A stretch of 64,000 bases of DNA from Ipomoea triloba (taxonomy: Eukaryota > Streptophyta > Magnoliopsida > Solanales > Convolvulaceae): NCBI RefSeq assembly GCF_003576645.1, contig NC_044916.1, positions 18,921,892 through 18,985,891 on the forward strand. Reading direction: 5' to 3'. The notes under the pieces are model-generated. The model worked only from the letters and a program-made list of their open reading frames with translations. It was not told the origin of the DNA and did not search any database. Every line of letters begins with the position of its first letter. Within the stretch, counting starts at the first letter, position 1. A program made the translations under genes and the position numbers. Shown here piece by piece: positions 24,201 through 33,540 of this stretch.

Positions 24201-25299
24201 TACCCTTCACCGCAGTTGCTAGATGAAAGTATCTGGTATTTCTGTCCCCAGACCTGATCCACTCCTCCCTTGATCTTTAGAACCATAATAGTTCCTCTTG
24301 TTGTAGCGTAGCTTCCAGTTCACTTCTCAGTTTCCTGTCCAACCTTAGCAGATTCTGGCTTACATGTTGAGCAAAACTCTTTTGCACTCCGTTTATTCTG
24401 GCCAGTAATTGCTTCTTCCTGTGAAAAACGTTTCCAAAAACATTTTTATTCCAGGCCACTAATGCCACAGTCATTTCTGATTTATTTTCTTCTATGCTCT
24501 TCTCCGGCTTCCAGGTTTGTTGGACACACCTCAAAAAATCTTTGTGTGTTGTCCATATAAAGTTGAATCTGAATTTTCTTACCCTGTTAATGGTCACATT
24601 GGGGTTATTTGTTATAAGTAGTGGCACATGATCTGAATTAATGATCGGGAGATGCTCTATCTTCGTATTTGGAAATCTCAGTTTCCAATCCTCATTGCCT
24701 AGTGCTCTGTCCAATCTCGCTGCTTTGAACTGTGCTGTGTTCTCTCCCGGCATCCAAGTAAACTTTGAGCCCTCGTATCCTAGATCCACTAGCCCTTCTT
24801 TAAAGATCCATTCTACAAAGTCAGCACTTCTGGCGGCATTAAAACACACTAGATTACTCACTTCTTCCCTACTTGTGACCGCATTGAAGTCCCCACAGAT
24901 TAACCAACACTGTTGTGATCTAAAGTTCGCAGCAGATAAGTCGGCGAATAATCTCCTTCGAAGCGATTGATTCGGACTGCTATACACCACTATTAGCATC
25001 CATTTTGGTAGCAGACCTTCTTGAACCTGCAAATTAACGAATTGAGGGTGAGTATTTATAACTTCTATCTTTACTGAGGACTTCCACAGGATCCAAATTC
25101 CCACGGAAAATCCCACAGCCTCAACCCGAACCCATTCATAAAAACCCAACTTATTACAAATAGAGTTAGCTTGTGAGCTCGATACTTTCGGCTCAATCGA
25201 ACAAATCACATCGGGCACATGGTCCCGACAAAATTGCATTAGGGTGCGCCGGAATTCATTGGAGGCGGCACCCTGACAGTTCCATGATAGACATATCAT
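21268..25299 (-). pseudogene. LINE ORF2: endonuclease, reverse transcriptase, zf-RVT, RNase H (broken)
   Basis: ORF2 makes the nick and copies the LINE RNA at the target. Endonuclease-like sequence is at 25299-24277 (start MICLSWNCQGA; CGDFNAV; final SDHVPLL). The reverse transcriptase follows, with APGPDGFTVGFY, LRPIGLCNISYK and the catalytic FFADD near 23250. A CCHC-type zf-RVT segment (CWLCRGHAEDIDHALRKC) is at about 22080-22000. RNase H with its acidic residues (NFDGS, QAEAWGL, LEADS, VADQLA) is at 21700-21290. In-frame stops occur at 24277-24279 (TAA), 24073-24075 (TAG) and 23389-23391 (TAG in place of Gln in GIRQGDP). Another stop is at about 22365, and frame changes occur near 22560, 22130 and 21900. 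Domain order and RNase H fit plant L1 elements. Confidence 0.88.
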
Positions 25300-25952
25300 T
25301 AAAAACAAAATCCCACAGCCTTAACCCGAACCCATTCATAAAAACCCAACTTATTACAAATAGAGTTAGCTTGTGAGCTCGATACTTTCGGCTCAATCGA
25401 ACAAATCACATCGGGCACATGGTCCCGACAAAATTGCATTAGGGTGCGCCGGAATTGCACATGGTCCCGACAAAATTGCATTAGGGTGCGCCGGAATTCA
25501 TTGGAGGCGGCACCCTGACAGTTCCATGATAGACATATCATTAAAAACAAAATCCCACAGCCTTAACCCGAACCCATTCATAAAAACCCAACTTATTACA
25601 AATAGAGTTAGCTTGTGAGCTCGATACTTTCGGCTCAATCGAACAAATCACATCGGGCACATGGTCCCGACAAAATTGCATTAGGGTGCGCCGGAATTCA
25701 TTGGAGGCGGCACCCTGACAGTTCCATGATAGACATATCATTAAAAACAAAATCCCACAGCCTTAACCCGAACCCATTCATAAAAACCCAACTTATTACA
25801 AATAGAGTTAGCTTGTGAGCTCGATACTTTCGGCTCAATCGAACAAATCACATCGGGCACATGGTCCCGACAAAATTGCATTAGGGTGCGCCGGAATTCA
25901 TTGGAGGCGGCACCCTGACAGTTCCATGATAGACATATCATTAAAAACAAAA
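25109..25952 (-). repeat. 200-bp tandem repeat of the LINE ORF2 start, four units
   Basis: Units begin at 25109, 25309, 25551 and 25751. Each contains the first 200 nt of ORF2, including the ATG and the UAAUG junction. The second unit is 242 bp because it holds an extra 42-bp duplication of its own (about 25457-25498). The three extra units share changes relative to the native one (for example Lys for Glu in VEAVGF). Since 200 is not a multiple of three, each extra unit encodes only a 60-80 residue peptide ending ...VGFCF. Confidence 0.93.
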
Positions 25953-27692
25953 TAAGCAAAGACAGAAGTGCTCAGGAGCACTGAAGACCCTCCATCGCCG
26001 CAACCCCAGGGTCGAATTGACCATCCTCATCGACCGTTTCATCGACAGGCACCTGTGGTGTGTTTTCAAATATCGTGGGGATATCAGGGGGTCACCAAGG
26101 AGTTCATAATCCATATCCATACGGCGGGACGACTCAGGTCTGTCATTCAAATGGTGAACCACAGAGCTAGAGATTCGTCCCCCGCGATTAGAACCTCTTA
26201 CCACAATGTGCTCAGATTTTGCTACGGCCCTTCTGGGTGGTGCCCCTCTTCCGCCTCTGCCCCTGGCAGTCCCTCTGTTCCTGGCGTACGATTGGTCCCC
26301 TTTGGCACCTCTTCCCTTTGTAGTCGTCTGAACCCCGGTTTGATGGGGGTTCTCAGTCTGCCTTCTTGGCAGGTTATGTGTTTGGTTGGTACGGATATTC
26401 GGTAGTGATGGTGGGACATTCTGGACCATTGGTGTGGTGGTCCTCTCCTCTGGTTGTAGTCCATTGAAGTTCTCCTCCAAACCTTCTAATGCAGCATAGC
26501 GAGACTGTAACTGAGGGTCTCCTGCTACCGCTGTGTGTAATTGAGCGTGATTTCTATTATTCGTGGCCGGAGCCTGAGCTCCACCCCTGCGATAACCCTT
26601 CTTTTCTTTCCTTGCAACTAACATCCACTCTCCGAAATTCTTACTAAAATCTCTTACTGGTTTTCTGGCTTGATGTGCTGCCCGTCCCCTGCTTTCTGTC
26701 TGGGGTATGTCTTTCTGCGCTTGTTCCGTATGCTCCTCTGCGGCGTTGCCTTCCTCGTTCTGGTCTTGAGTCCCACAATGACCCTGTTTGTGGCGATACA
26801 TGCTGCATTTGAAGCAGACCATCTGGATGCCTTCGTATTCAATAGGTACTATTTCACCCTCAATCATGAACTTGGACAGTAGCGGCCTAGAAAGATCAAG
26901 TTCGACACATACCCTTGCAAACTTTCTAATCGATACCAGACTGGTTGTGGTGTCCATTTTCACCGGCCGGCTTATGTTCTGACCAATTTTCCTCAAGAAT
27001 TCCTCTTCAAAGTATTCAATTGGGAGAGCGGGAAATCTTACCCATACCAGAAGTTTATCCAATTTGTTAGTGTGCAGGTAGAAGTTGGGTCGCCATTCTT
27101 GGACCGTCAGATAATGCCCAAGGATGATCCACGACCCTTCATATTTGGCGAATTCGTAGTCGCTCAGGGCGTCGAATCTTGCCAAGAAGAAATCTTGGTC
27201 TATCGCGATTAGGTCGAAATTGGCTTCCGGTTTCCAGAGCTTCTGGAGTCTCTGCAATAGGTATGCGTACCCTACTTTCCGACCCAAAACCTTGAGTATT
27301 AGCGTTCTTCTCCACGGGAGCCTTAATCGTTCCTTCTCCTCTTTAGTGACCTTAATTACCGGGCAATTAGGGTCCGAATCCCCTTGTTCCATTGATTCTT
27401 CGTCTGAAACCTCCACATCGTCCACTCTTGTGACGTTTTCTTTCCTTCCCCATGCGCTGCTCGGTGTTTCGACCGGTGTTCGCCACTGCGCGGAATCCGA
27501 CGACATAAAGCCGGCCGACGCTGGAACTCCTTGAACCCCGTCGTCAAATGACCCTGACCTTGCCTGCTCCGCCTGGGCTCGGTTTCTTTTCGTTTTCTTG
27601 GTGCTTCTTTTCAGTAGATCCTCATCTTCTGGTGACCGAGCGGTCGCCGCCGATGAGCTTTCCTCCGACAACGTTTCCGTCAACTGCTCCAT
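25941..27692 (-). CDS. LINE ORF1: DUF4283/zinc-knuckle nucleic-acid-binding protein
   Basis: The uninterrupted ORF encodes 583 residues. Residues about 130-300 form a DUF4283-like domain (LPWRRTLILKVLGRKVGYAYL, RPNFYLHTNKLDKLLVWVRF in shortened form). A zinc knuckle follows (CFKCSMYRHKQGHC, CX2CX4HX4C-like with the His at RHKQG). The rest is basic, Gln- and Gly/Arg-rich (GRGAKGDQ, ARGRGGRGAPPRR). Plant L1 ORF1 proteins of this build bind the LINE RNA in the RNP. The start is the ATG at 27692, close to the element's 5' end. The TAA stop overlaps the ORF2 ATG (TAATG). The ORF1 frame is intact although ORF2 is dead. Confidence 0.82.
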   Translation of the reverse strand: MEQLTETLSEESSSAATARSPEDEDLLKRSTKKTKRNRAQAEQARSGSFDDGVQGVPASAGFMSSDSAQWRTPVETPSSAWGRKENVTRVDDVEVSDEESMEQGDSDPNCPVIKVTKEEKERLRLPWRRTLILKVLGRKVGYAYLLQRLQKLWKPEANFDLIAIDQDFFLARFDALSDYEFAKYEGSWIILGHYLTVQEWRPNFYLHTNKLDKLLVWVRFPALPIEYFEEEFLRKIGQNISRPVKMDTTTSLVSIRKFARVCVELDLSRPLLSKFMIEGEIVPIEYEGIQMVCFKCSMYRHKQGHCGTQDQNEEGNAAEEHTEQAQKDIPQTESRGRAAHQARKPVRDFSKNFGEWMLVARKEKKGYRRGGAQAPATNNRNHAQLHTAVAGDPQLQSRYAALEGLEENFNGLQPEERTTTPMVQNVPPSLPNIRTNQTHNLPRRQTENPHQTGVQTTTKGRGAKGDQSYARNRGTARGRGGRGAPPRRAVAKSEHIVVRGSNRGGRISSSVVHHLNDRPESSRRMDMDYELLGDPLISPRYLKTHHRCLSMKRSMRMVNSTLGLRRWRVFSAPEHFCLCLFCF

Positions 27693-27693
27693 C

Positions 27694-27871
27694 AGAGATA
27701 TTCTTTATATATAGTATAAATTTTTAACTATTATTTTTTAGTTTATTACACGTTATAATTATATAGAAATACTCTTTAGTTTATCATAATTGAATATTAA
27801 AAATATAAATTCAAATAAAAAATAGAATAAACATAAATAACTAATAATAATTCACATAACGATTAACACAA

Positions 27872-27879
<8 letters not shown>
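27694..27879. other. AT-rich spacer
   Basis: Very AT-rich sequence right of the LINE, without a recognisable gene or repeat. It contains TTTATATATAGTA (27704-27716), also present at 20992-21004 in the direct repeat on the other side of the LINE. Confidence 0.4.
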
Positions 27880-27928
<49 letters not shown>

Positions 27929-28690
27929 GGAGTTCGGGTGAGATAAAAGTCGCAAGTAAGAAGTGAGATAGAATATCAGCCCTTTGATAACAAAAAATTC
28001 GCCACCTACGAACTTCAATAATGTGCACTGTAAGGCATAAAAATATGCACTGGAAGAATGGAAAATGTGCACTAGAAGGCAAAAAATGCACACTGTACTG
28101 GGGGCACAAAAATGTGAAACAATTATTGAAAAATTAAATTTAATATATGATCTTCAACACAATCATAAACAACTATAAATAATAAACAAACAAACAATTT
28201 TCAACTCAAATTAGTAATTAGTCATCAAGATTAATTGATCTTTAAAAAAAAATTCGTCATTTACAATTTTTTTTTTTTTAAAAAAAAAGGCTCTCGAAGG
28301 CACACCATCCAATGTGTATTGAAAGAAAGTACAATGTGCACCGTATGACACAACAATGCGCTATGATAGAAGGAAGACTGTGCACTGGAAGAAGGAACAA
28401 TGTGGACTGTATGTCATAAAAATGTGCACTAGAATAAGGAAAAATGTGCACTGTATGGCATAACAATGTATGCAATGGAAGAAGGAACAATGTGCACTGT
28501 ATGACATAACAATGTGCACTGTATGGCATGAAAATGTGCACTGGAAGAAGGAAAAATGTGCATTGAATGGCAAAAAAAATTTAACTTATACAAAATTACA
28601 ATAATGCCACTGCTTTTTTTTTTTGTTAATCTCCAATTTGGACCCTTGATCTGGACTCAATCTACGGATATAATTTCATCATATTTCTCA
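27880..28690. repeat. Microsatellite-headed repeat with 22-bp minisatellite arrays
   Basis: A TA run (27880-27925) is followed by GAAGGAGTTCGGGTGAGA. Two blocks of 22-bp units lie at about 28018-28120 and 28328-28572. The larger block alternates AATGTGCACTGTATGGCATA and AATGTGCACTGGAAGAAGGA types, giving a 44-bp higher-order period. T- and A-rich patches separate the blocks. The tail near 28635-28665 (CCTTGATCTGGACTCAATC) may be the end of the element. No protein is supported. Confidence 0.7.
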
Positions 28691-28935
28691 CCTAAGGCAA
28701 TTGTTTCACATGATCCTGTGTGTGTGTGTTTCTTGAGCCGATAGGGAATGTAAAATGTTGTCGGACTCTATGCGGGTTATGATTTCGATATTATTAAAAA
28801 TGTAATTTTGAATAAAAATTAAATAAATATGAACACTACAATAACCAACAACTATAAAGAGTAAATAAGACTTTGAAAAATGAAAATGTAATCAATTTAT
28901 ATTAATAAGATACTGAAAGTAGTTTTCTTATTTTT
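28686..28935 (+). repeat. Partial copy of the segment at 30893-31108
   Basis: Both stretches run TCACCTAAG, CAATTGTTTCACATGATCC, GAGCCGATAGGGAATG and on through AAGATACTGAAAG or AAGATACAG with few differences. This copy lacks the SINE head present at 31110-31255. It reads as a duplicated piece of the LINE-plus-SINE locus about 2.2 kb away. 28936-29223 beyond it is AT-rich without features. Confidence 0.75.
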
Positions 28936-29223
28936 TTTTTTTCACTTTCAGCTTATTAATATCACTAAATTAATGCAAAAAAGCATTTACTAAACACTTA
29001 ATTTAACGGTTTGACTTGGTCAAATACCTAAAATTAGTCAAATAAGTTAAACATCAGTTGATATGCAAAATTTTTAACACCATTTTATGTTTGTAATGGG
29101 GGTACTGTGGAGACAATGTCCTTACAATCCTAATACAAACGCAAAGACTTTTCATTGCAATATTGAGTAAAAAAGACATGTCAAAACTTTTTGAAGAACA
29201 AATTAAACGTCAATATATAAATA

Positions 29224-29472
29224 CTACCTCCGTCCCATTTTGGTTGTCTGATTCGTTTAACGAGGCTTGACTGAAGTTATTTTTAATCTAATTTTTCATA
29301 ATATTAAGTTTAACATTAATATATTATATATTTAGAAACTACATTAAAAGTACTATTAAACACTAAAAATTAAAATTAAAATAATTTAAAATTACCAAAG
29401 AAAATAAGCAATAAATAGAGAGTTGATTTGACCAATGAATACTAAATAGGACAGATAAAATGGAACAGGGAG
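29224..29472. mobile_element. Stowaway-like MITE (Tc1/mariner type)
   Basis: It starts CTACCTCCGTCCCATTTTGG and ends AAAATGGAACAGGGAG, imperfect inverted ends of the Stowaway kind. TA flanks it on both sides (29222-29223 and 29473-29474). It is 249 bp long, AT-rich and non-coding. Confidence 0.88.
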
Positions 29473-29474
29473 TA

Positions 29475-30190
29475 CTTAATTAAAAGTGATATATATAAAC
29501 CCGGCCTCCAGCACAGTGTCGCCACCCGGATGACGTATATAGCTTTGTCTCCATATACATAAGGAAATTTGGCATAGAAATAGAAGGGTAAGGTGTAGAA
29601 TGGGCAATAAAATCTGCAGCTGAATCAAAAGAAAGAACCCCACCATTGATTCCCTAGCCAGCAAAGCTCGTGGATCCCATGCAAAATGAATTTTAATAAT
29701 ATGGTGTTGGCAACATCATCGAACTTGCCCAATGTCTTACGGTTGTACCTCAAGGTCCCAGCCTCAGGCTGTAACCCACTCATACATACTATACCTTCTA
29801 TGGGAGGTTTTATTCTTATTTTGATTTTGATTTTGCATTTTTTATTTTGTATTTTTAATATCCTTTTTGTCTTGTAATAGCATGTGATGTGGAACATGTT
29901 ATATGTCCTATGTGTTATGTAAAATTTAAAGTATAATGTATGGAATATTAGATTTTGAATTAACTCAATTCAATTAACCCAATTCATCATTATTATTAGT
30001 TAAATGGAGCTATTCAATACTTAGAAGCCCACTAAATCATTTGTATACATGTTTTTTGACGGGTGTGAATAGCGGCAAATTATGCTATGGATCCGGATAC
30101 ACCTTACTTTCAAAATTTTAGAAATTTTATGTTCACAATTTTAAAAATTTATGTTTACAATTTTAGATCTCAATATAAAAAAATTCAATA
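29475..30190. other. Unassigned region
   Basis: On the minus strand 29780-29490 a stretch of coding-like composition can be read in shifting frames (LRYNRKTLGKFDDVANTIL). I do not recognise it and cannot support a gene. The remainder is AT-rich. Confidence 0.25.
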
Positions 30191-30194
30191 TTCA

Positions 30195-30480
30195 CAATTT
30201 TTGAACTCTATATTCACAACTTTGTTATATAGATTCAGAAATTGTGTTATACAGTTGAATATAAAGTTATGAAATTGTGAATATATAGAGTTCAAAACTT
30301 TGTTATATAGATTCAGAAATTGTGTTATACAGTTGAATATAAAGTTATGAAATTGTGAATATATAGAGTTTTTGAACTCTATATTCACAACTTTGTTATA
30401 TAGATTCAGAAATTGTGTTATACAGTTGAATATAAAGCTATGAAATTGTGAATATATATATAGAGTTTTGTAATTGTGAA
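30195..30480. repeat. Three-copy array of a small foldback unit
   Basis: The unit has GAACTCTATATTCACAA at one end and its imperfect inverse TTGTGAATATATAGAGTTC at the other. Between them is ACTTTGTTATATAGATTCAG plus AAATTGTGTTATACAGTTG. ACTTTGTTATATAG recurs at about 30219, 30297 and 30391. Neighbouring units share or abut their ends, so the array can fold into several alternative hairpins. Confidence 0.8.
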
Positions 30481-30539
30481 TATTGAGTTATGTAATTGTG
30501 AATGTAGAGTTCTAAAATTGTGAACATAGAGTATGGCTG

Positions 30540-31447
30540 CCGGGGAGGACTGGTTATGCGGCTATGCGTCTGTTTCATGAATGGGTTGATGGTTTGCATG
30601 GTAATAATCATACGGCTCCGGCCCGTTCATAGTCCAGCTGTGCATTCTGTTTTATCCGATGAAAGTGTGGTGTTGGTTTATGTTGATGCGCTGGTTTTAA
30701 TGATGTTGATTGGCCAGGGTTTCTATAATATTTTGATTAGACGAAGAAATGGAGAGTTTGTGGCGGTGAAAAATGGACATATTCGTTGTTTGAATGATGC
30801 TCATTTGGCGGAAGCTATGGCAGATTTCACTAAGGCTATTATTCATTCGGATTGTCAGATGGTCTGCAGTTTGATTAATAATGGTGTTTCAACAGATTTT
30901 TCACCTAAGACAATTGTTTCACATGATCCTGTGTGTGTCTTGAGCCGATAGGGAATGTAAAATGTTGTCGGACTCTATGCGGGTTCTGATATTATTAAAA
31001 ATGTAAATTTGAATAAAAATTAAATAAAATATGAACACTACAATAACCAACAACTATAAAGGAGACTTTGAAAAATGAAAATGTAATGAATTTATATTAA
31101 TAAGATACAGTTTTTTTAGTAGAGTCACGGGGTCACTCCAAAAGGCACAGGAGCTGGCTCAGGGAGAATCGTCACTTGTGGGAATTGAACCCAAGTTCTC
31201 CCGGAATTCTTCCCCACAAAGAGAGCTCATTTGCCACTTGAGCTACCCTATTGGGTTCACATGGACACTTTGAAGTAGTGTCTATTCAGTTTATTTCTCG
31301 ATTAGTGAATAAGCTTCTTCATGCGGTTCTTGCTAGGACGGTTCGTTCTCAATCTGGTCATTTTAGTTGGTTTACTTCTTTACCTCGGTGTATTGAACAT
31401 TTGATTTAATAAAGTTATGTTGAGTTGGTTTAAAAATAAAAAAGAAA
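30540..31447 (+). pseudogene. 5'-truncated LINE: RNase H domain and 3' tail, split by a SINE
   Basis: Plus-strand coding resembles the RNase H end of plant L1-type ORF2: VLVYVDA, IRRRNGEFVAVKNG, HLAEAMADF, IHSDCQMVCSLINNGVS. A non-homologous insert lies at 30926-31255. After it the frame resumes with HFEVVSIQFISRLVNKLLHA and ends FTSLPRCIEHLI then TAA. AATAAAGTTATG and an A-rich tail follow (31432-31456). The acidic residues are partly lost. This is a dead fragment of a different LINE family from the one at 21-27 kb. Confidence 0.72.
30926..31255 (-). mobile_element. tRNA-derived SINE-like insertion
   Basis: TTCACATG is repeated at 30918-30925 and 31256-31263. On the minus strand a box A-like TAGCTCAAGTGG (31245-31234) and box B-like GGTTCAATTCC (31191-31181) are spaced as in a tRNA-derived Pol III promoter. 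The body then runs to the left flank. Removing the insert restores the LINE reading frame. No long A tail is evident at the far end, and a related body exists without the head at 28686-28935, so the right boundary of the SINE proper could be near 31110. Confidence 0.55.
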
Positions 31448-31456
31448 AAAAAAATC

Positions 31457-32285
31457 AAAAGCTGTATACTTAGAAGCTGAGTGCAGAGTATTGATGACAA
31501 TACATTAAAGGCAATAGAAACCGAAAGTGAAATTAAATATCATTGAAAGTGAATTTCGTAATCGTAGCTTTATTATTATTTCTACTAATTGTCGGTGTTG
31601 CCAAAAATCAACGACATATGAAAAATGCATGTCAGTATTCCACCTAATTCTCGTATTTGGAAGGTGCATGCATGCTAATTGCCAGAACAGTTTGTTAGCC
31701 TTTTCACCAAATATCTATCAATCTGACCTTGTAAAATGACTCGCACTTGTATGAGACTGTCTCACGAATTATTACTTGTGAGACGGGTTGGATCGGGTTG
31801 AATTAACATGCAAATATCTAAAAACATAATAAGTCTCAATTAAGATTATATCCTCTATTTAGTTCCCTCTTTTTTTTTTTTTTATGCTAATAAATGTATA
31901 CATTTTACTTTAAATGTTGTACAATTCAATGTTATTAGACAAAATTGTCCCTACTATATTCTTGTTATACAAAATTACCCTTACACCGTTATAACATCGT
32001 TACTTTTTAAATCCACCATTATTACCATACCCTTATATCTATCATATCTTTTTCATATTCTTTAATTATCATTTTATTAAAATCATTAGATAATTAATTT
32101 AATGGTTGATTATATTTTAATTAAATTCTATGAATGGTAAATCATGTATGTGTGTATAAAATACATATATTATTTGTGTATATATAATTCGAATGATATA
32201 TTTTAATTATTTGTATTTATTAATTTTTTAATATTGGGCATAAATTTTCGCGCATCGCTCGTACAAAATACTAGTCATACTTATA
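31457..32285 (+). other. AT-rich region ending in a Helitron-like 3' end
   Basis: No gene is visible. TGAGACTGTCTCAC and TGAGACGGGTTGG at 31751-31791 belong to a common plant repeat word. At 32240-32277, CGCGCATCGCTCG followed by ATACTAG and then T looks like a Helitron hairpin and CTAG end on the plus strand. No matching TC start was identified upstream. Confidence 0.3.
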
Positions 32286-32672
32286 TGTGCAAATATCATC
32301 CTTATATGCTCAAATGTAATACTAATAAGGAATAAAATTTTTGTCATTTATAATGAAAAATGTATAATAATAATAATTTTGAATTTTGATGTAAAAGTAT
32401 TATATTTTCCATCAAAAGTATTACATTTTCCTTAATAAGTAATGTTGACCTTATTTCTCAAAAAAAAAAAAAGAAAAGAAAAAAAAAAGTAATGTTCACC
32501 TTACTTATAATATTACTTATAAGAAAAAAATGTAATATTTTTAAATCAAAATGTAAAAGTATTACATATTCCCTTAAAAGTATTACATATATCATTATAA
32601 GTAACAAAAATTTTATTCCTTATTAGTATTACATTTGAGCATATAAGTATGACATTTGTGCGTAGTAATGTC
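32286..32672. mobile_element. Foldback element with inverted ends of about 70 bp
   Basis: TATGCTCAAATGTAATACTA and AATAAGGAATAAAATTTTTGT on the left (about 32297-32345) recur inverted at 32595-32650. The centre is rich in AAGTATTACAT words and a poly-A patch (32459-32488). Length and ends suggest a MITE; the superfamily is unclear because the target duplication is not obvious. Confidence 0.65.
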
Positions 32673-32820
32673 AAAGCGGGCCGGCTCGCCCCATTAGGCC
32701 CGCAACAAACGCGGGCCTGATTTCTTGCGGGCCGGCCTGCGGGATAGGGTTCATACAACCCTAGCCTGCCCCATGCGGTTGGCGGGCCCCGCGAGCCGGG
32801 CCGCAGACCTTTTTTTTCTT
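32673..32820. other. GC-rich island with GGGCCGGC palindromic words
   Basis: The stretch is strongly GC-rich in an AT-rich setting, with repeated CGGGCCGGC, GGCCCGC and GCGGGCC. It looks like the end of a known kind of plant repeat rather than a gene or CpG promoter. Confidence 0.35.
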
Positions 32821-32845
32821 TTTCATTTTGTGAATATAGATAGAT

Positions 32846-32850
32846 TATAT

Positions 32851-32899
<49 letters not shown>

Positions 32900-33540
32900 A
32901 TGGCGTTCAAGTGCGTACGGGCAGCTTAGGAGAGAACTGTGGACGAATCGCAGCGCTCCACGTGTCCAGCATGTAGTTGCACCTAACGTTATAACTAGCT
33001 AGGTGCACGTAATATTATAACTAGATGCACCTAGGTGCATAAATGTTAACAAGGTAAATTACTTGCACTTGTAAGTGACAATAGGTGCACACGTGCAAGT
33101 AAAATGTAGTACAAGTGCAAATAAATTGTACACTGAGCATCAATACTTAGTGCGCCTAGTGTTATAACTAGGTGCACCTAGGTTGCACCCAGATGAATGA
33201 TTGTCAACAAAGTAAATTACTTGCACAAGTGCAAGTAAAATGTATTGCATGGGTGCGCTCAGGTGCGAACTATCGCCCAGGAGAGAACTGAGAATGCTTC
33301 GCAGCCGTCCACATGTCTAGATCAACAGATCAGATGTAATTTAAAAAAAAAAAACGACGCTGTGGTATTTTCGTAAATCACTTGAACTTTGGTGCAAGTA
33401 ATTGTGTTATAAGTGGACCTAGTTTCACTTAAAAGTGCACCTATTTTTCACTTACAAGTGCAAGTAATTTACCTTGTTAACATTCATGCACACCCACTTA
33501 TAACGTTAGATCCAACTAGTTATAACATTAGGTGCACTTA
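32846..33540. mobile_element. Microsatellite-headed repeat with inverted AGGTGCA blocks
   Basis: A TA run (32846-32896) leads into GTAATGGCGTTCAAGTGCG. That head plus GGAGAGAACTG and CGCAGC recurs at about 33252-33320. A block of about 120 bp at 32984-33110 (CCTAACGTTATAACTAG, AACAAGGTAAATTACTTGCA) appears inverted at 33410-33545 and once more directly at 33160-33245. There is no coding. Confidence 0.65.

Larger units (their letters stand above)
21138..27693 (-). mobile_element. L1-type LINE, nearly full coding length, decayed
   Basis: On the minus strand ORF1 (27692-25941) is followed by ORF2 (25299-21268), a short 3' UTR and an A-rich tail (complement of 21130-21150). ORF1 begins a few bases from the 5' boundary, so the 5' UTR is missing or truncated. 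No clean long target duplication is seen; GAGGATT... at the left and GAGATATTC... at the right are a weak candidate. ORF2 has stops and frameshifts, and its start is tandemly repeated, so the copy is dead. Confidence 0.88.

Noticed and set aside
25299..25959. Three short minus-strand ORFs as separate genes
   Set aside because: They are tandem copies of the LINE ORF2 start that close after 60-80 codons because the 200-bp unit shifts frame.
29473..29897. Minus-strand coding-like stretch (LRYNRKTLGKFDDVANTIL)
   Set aside because: It cannot be followed in one frame, no family was recognised, and no start or splice sites could be supported.
30520..30951. Full 143-codon frame as a novel small gene
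   Set aside because: Most of it is a LINE RNase H remnant, and the end runs into an inserted SINE-like element.
32546..32860. Minus-strand frame over the GC-rich island
   Set aside because: The translation is Gly/Pro/Arg-biased from a GC-rich repeat, without a start context or similarity.
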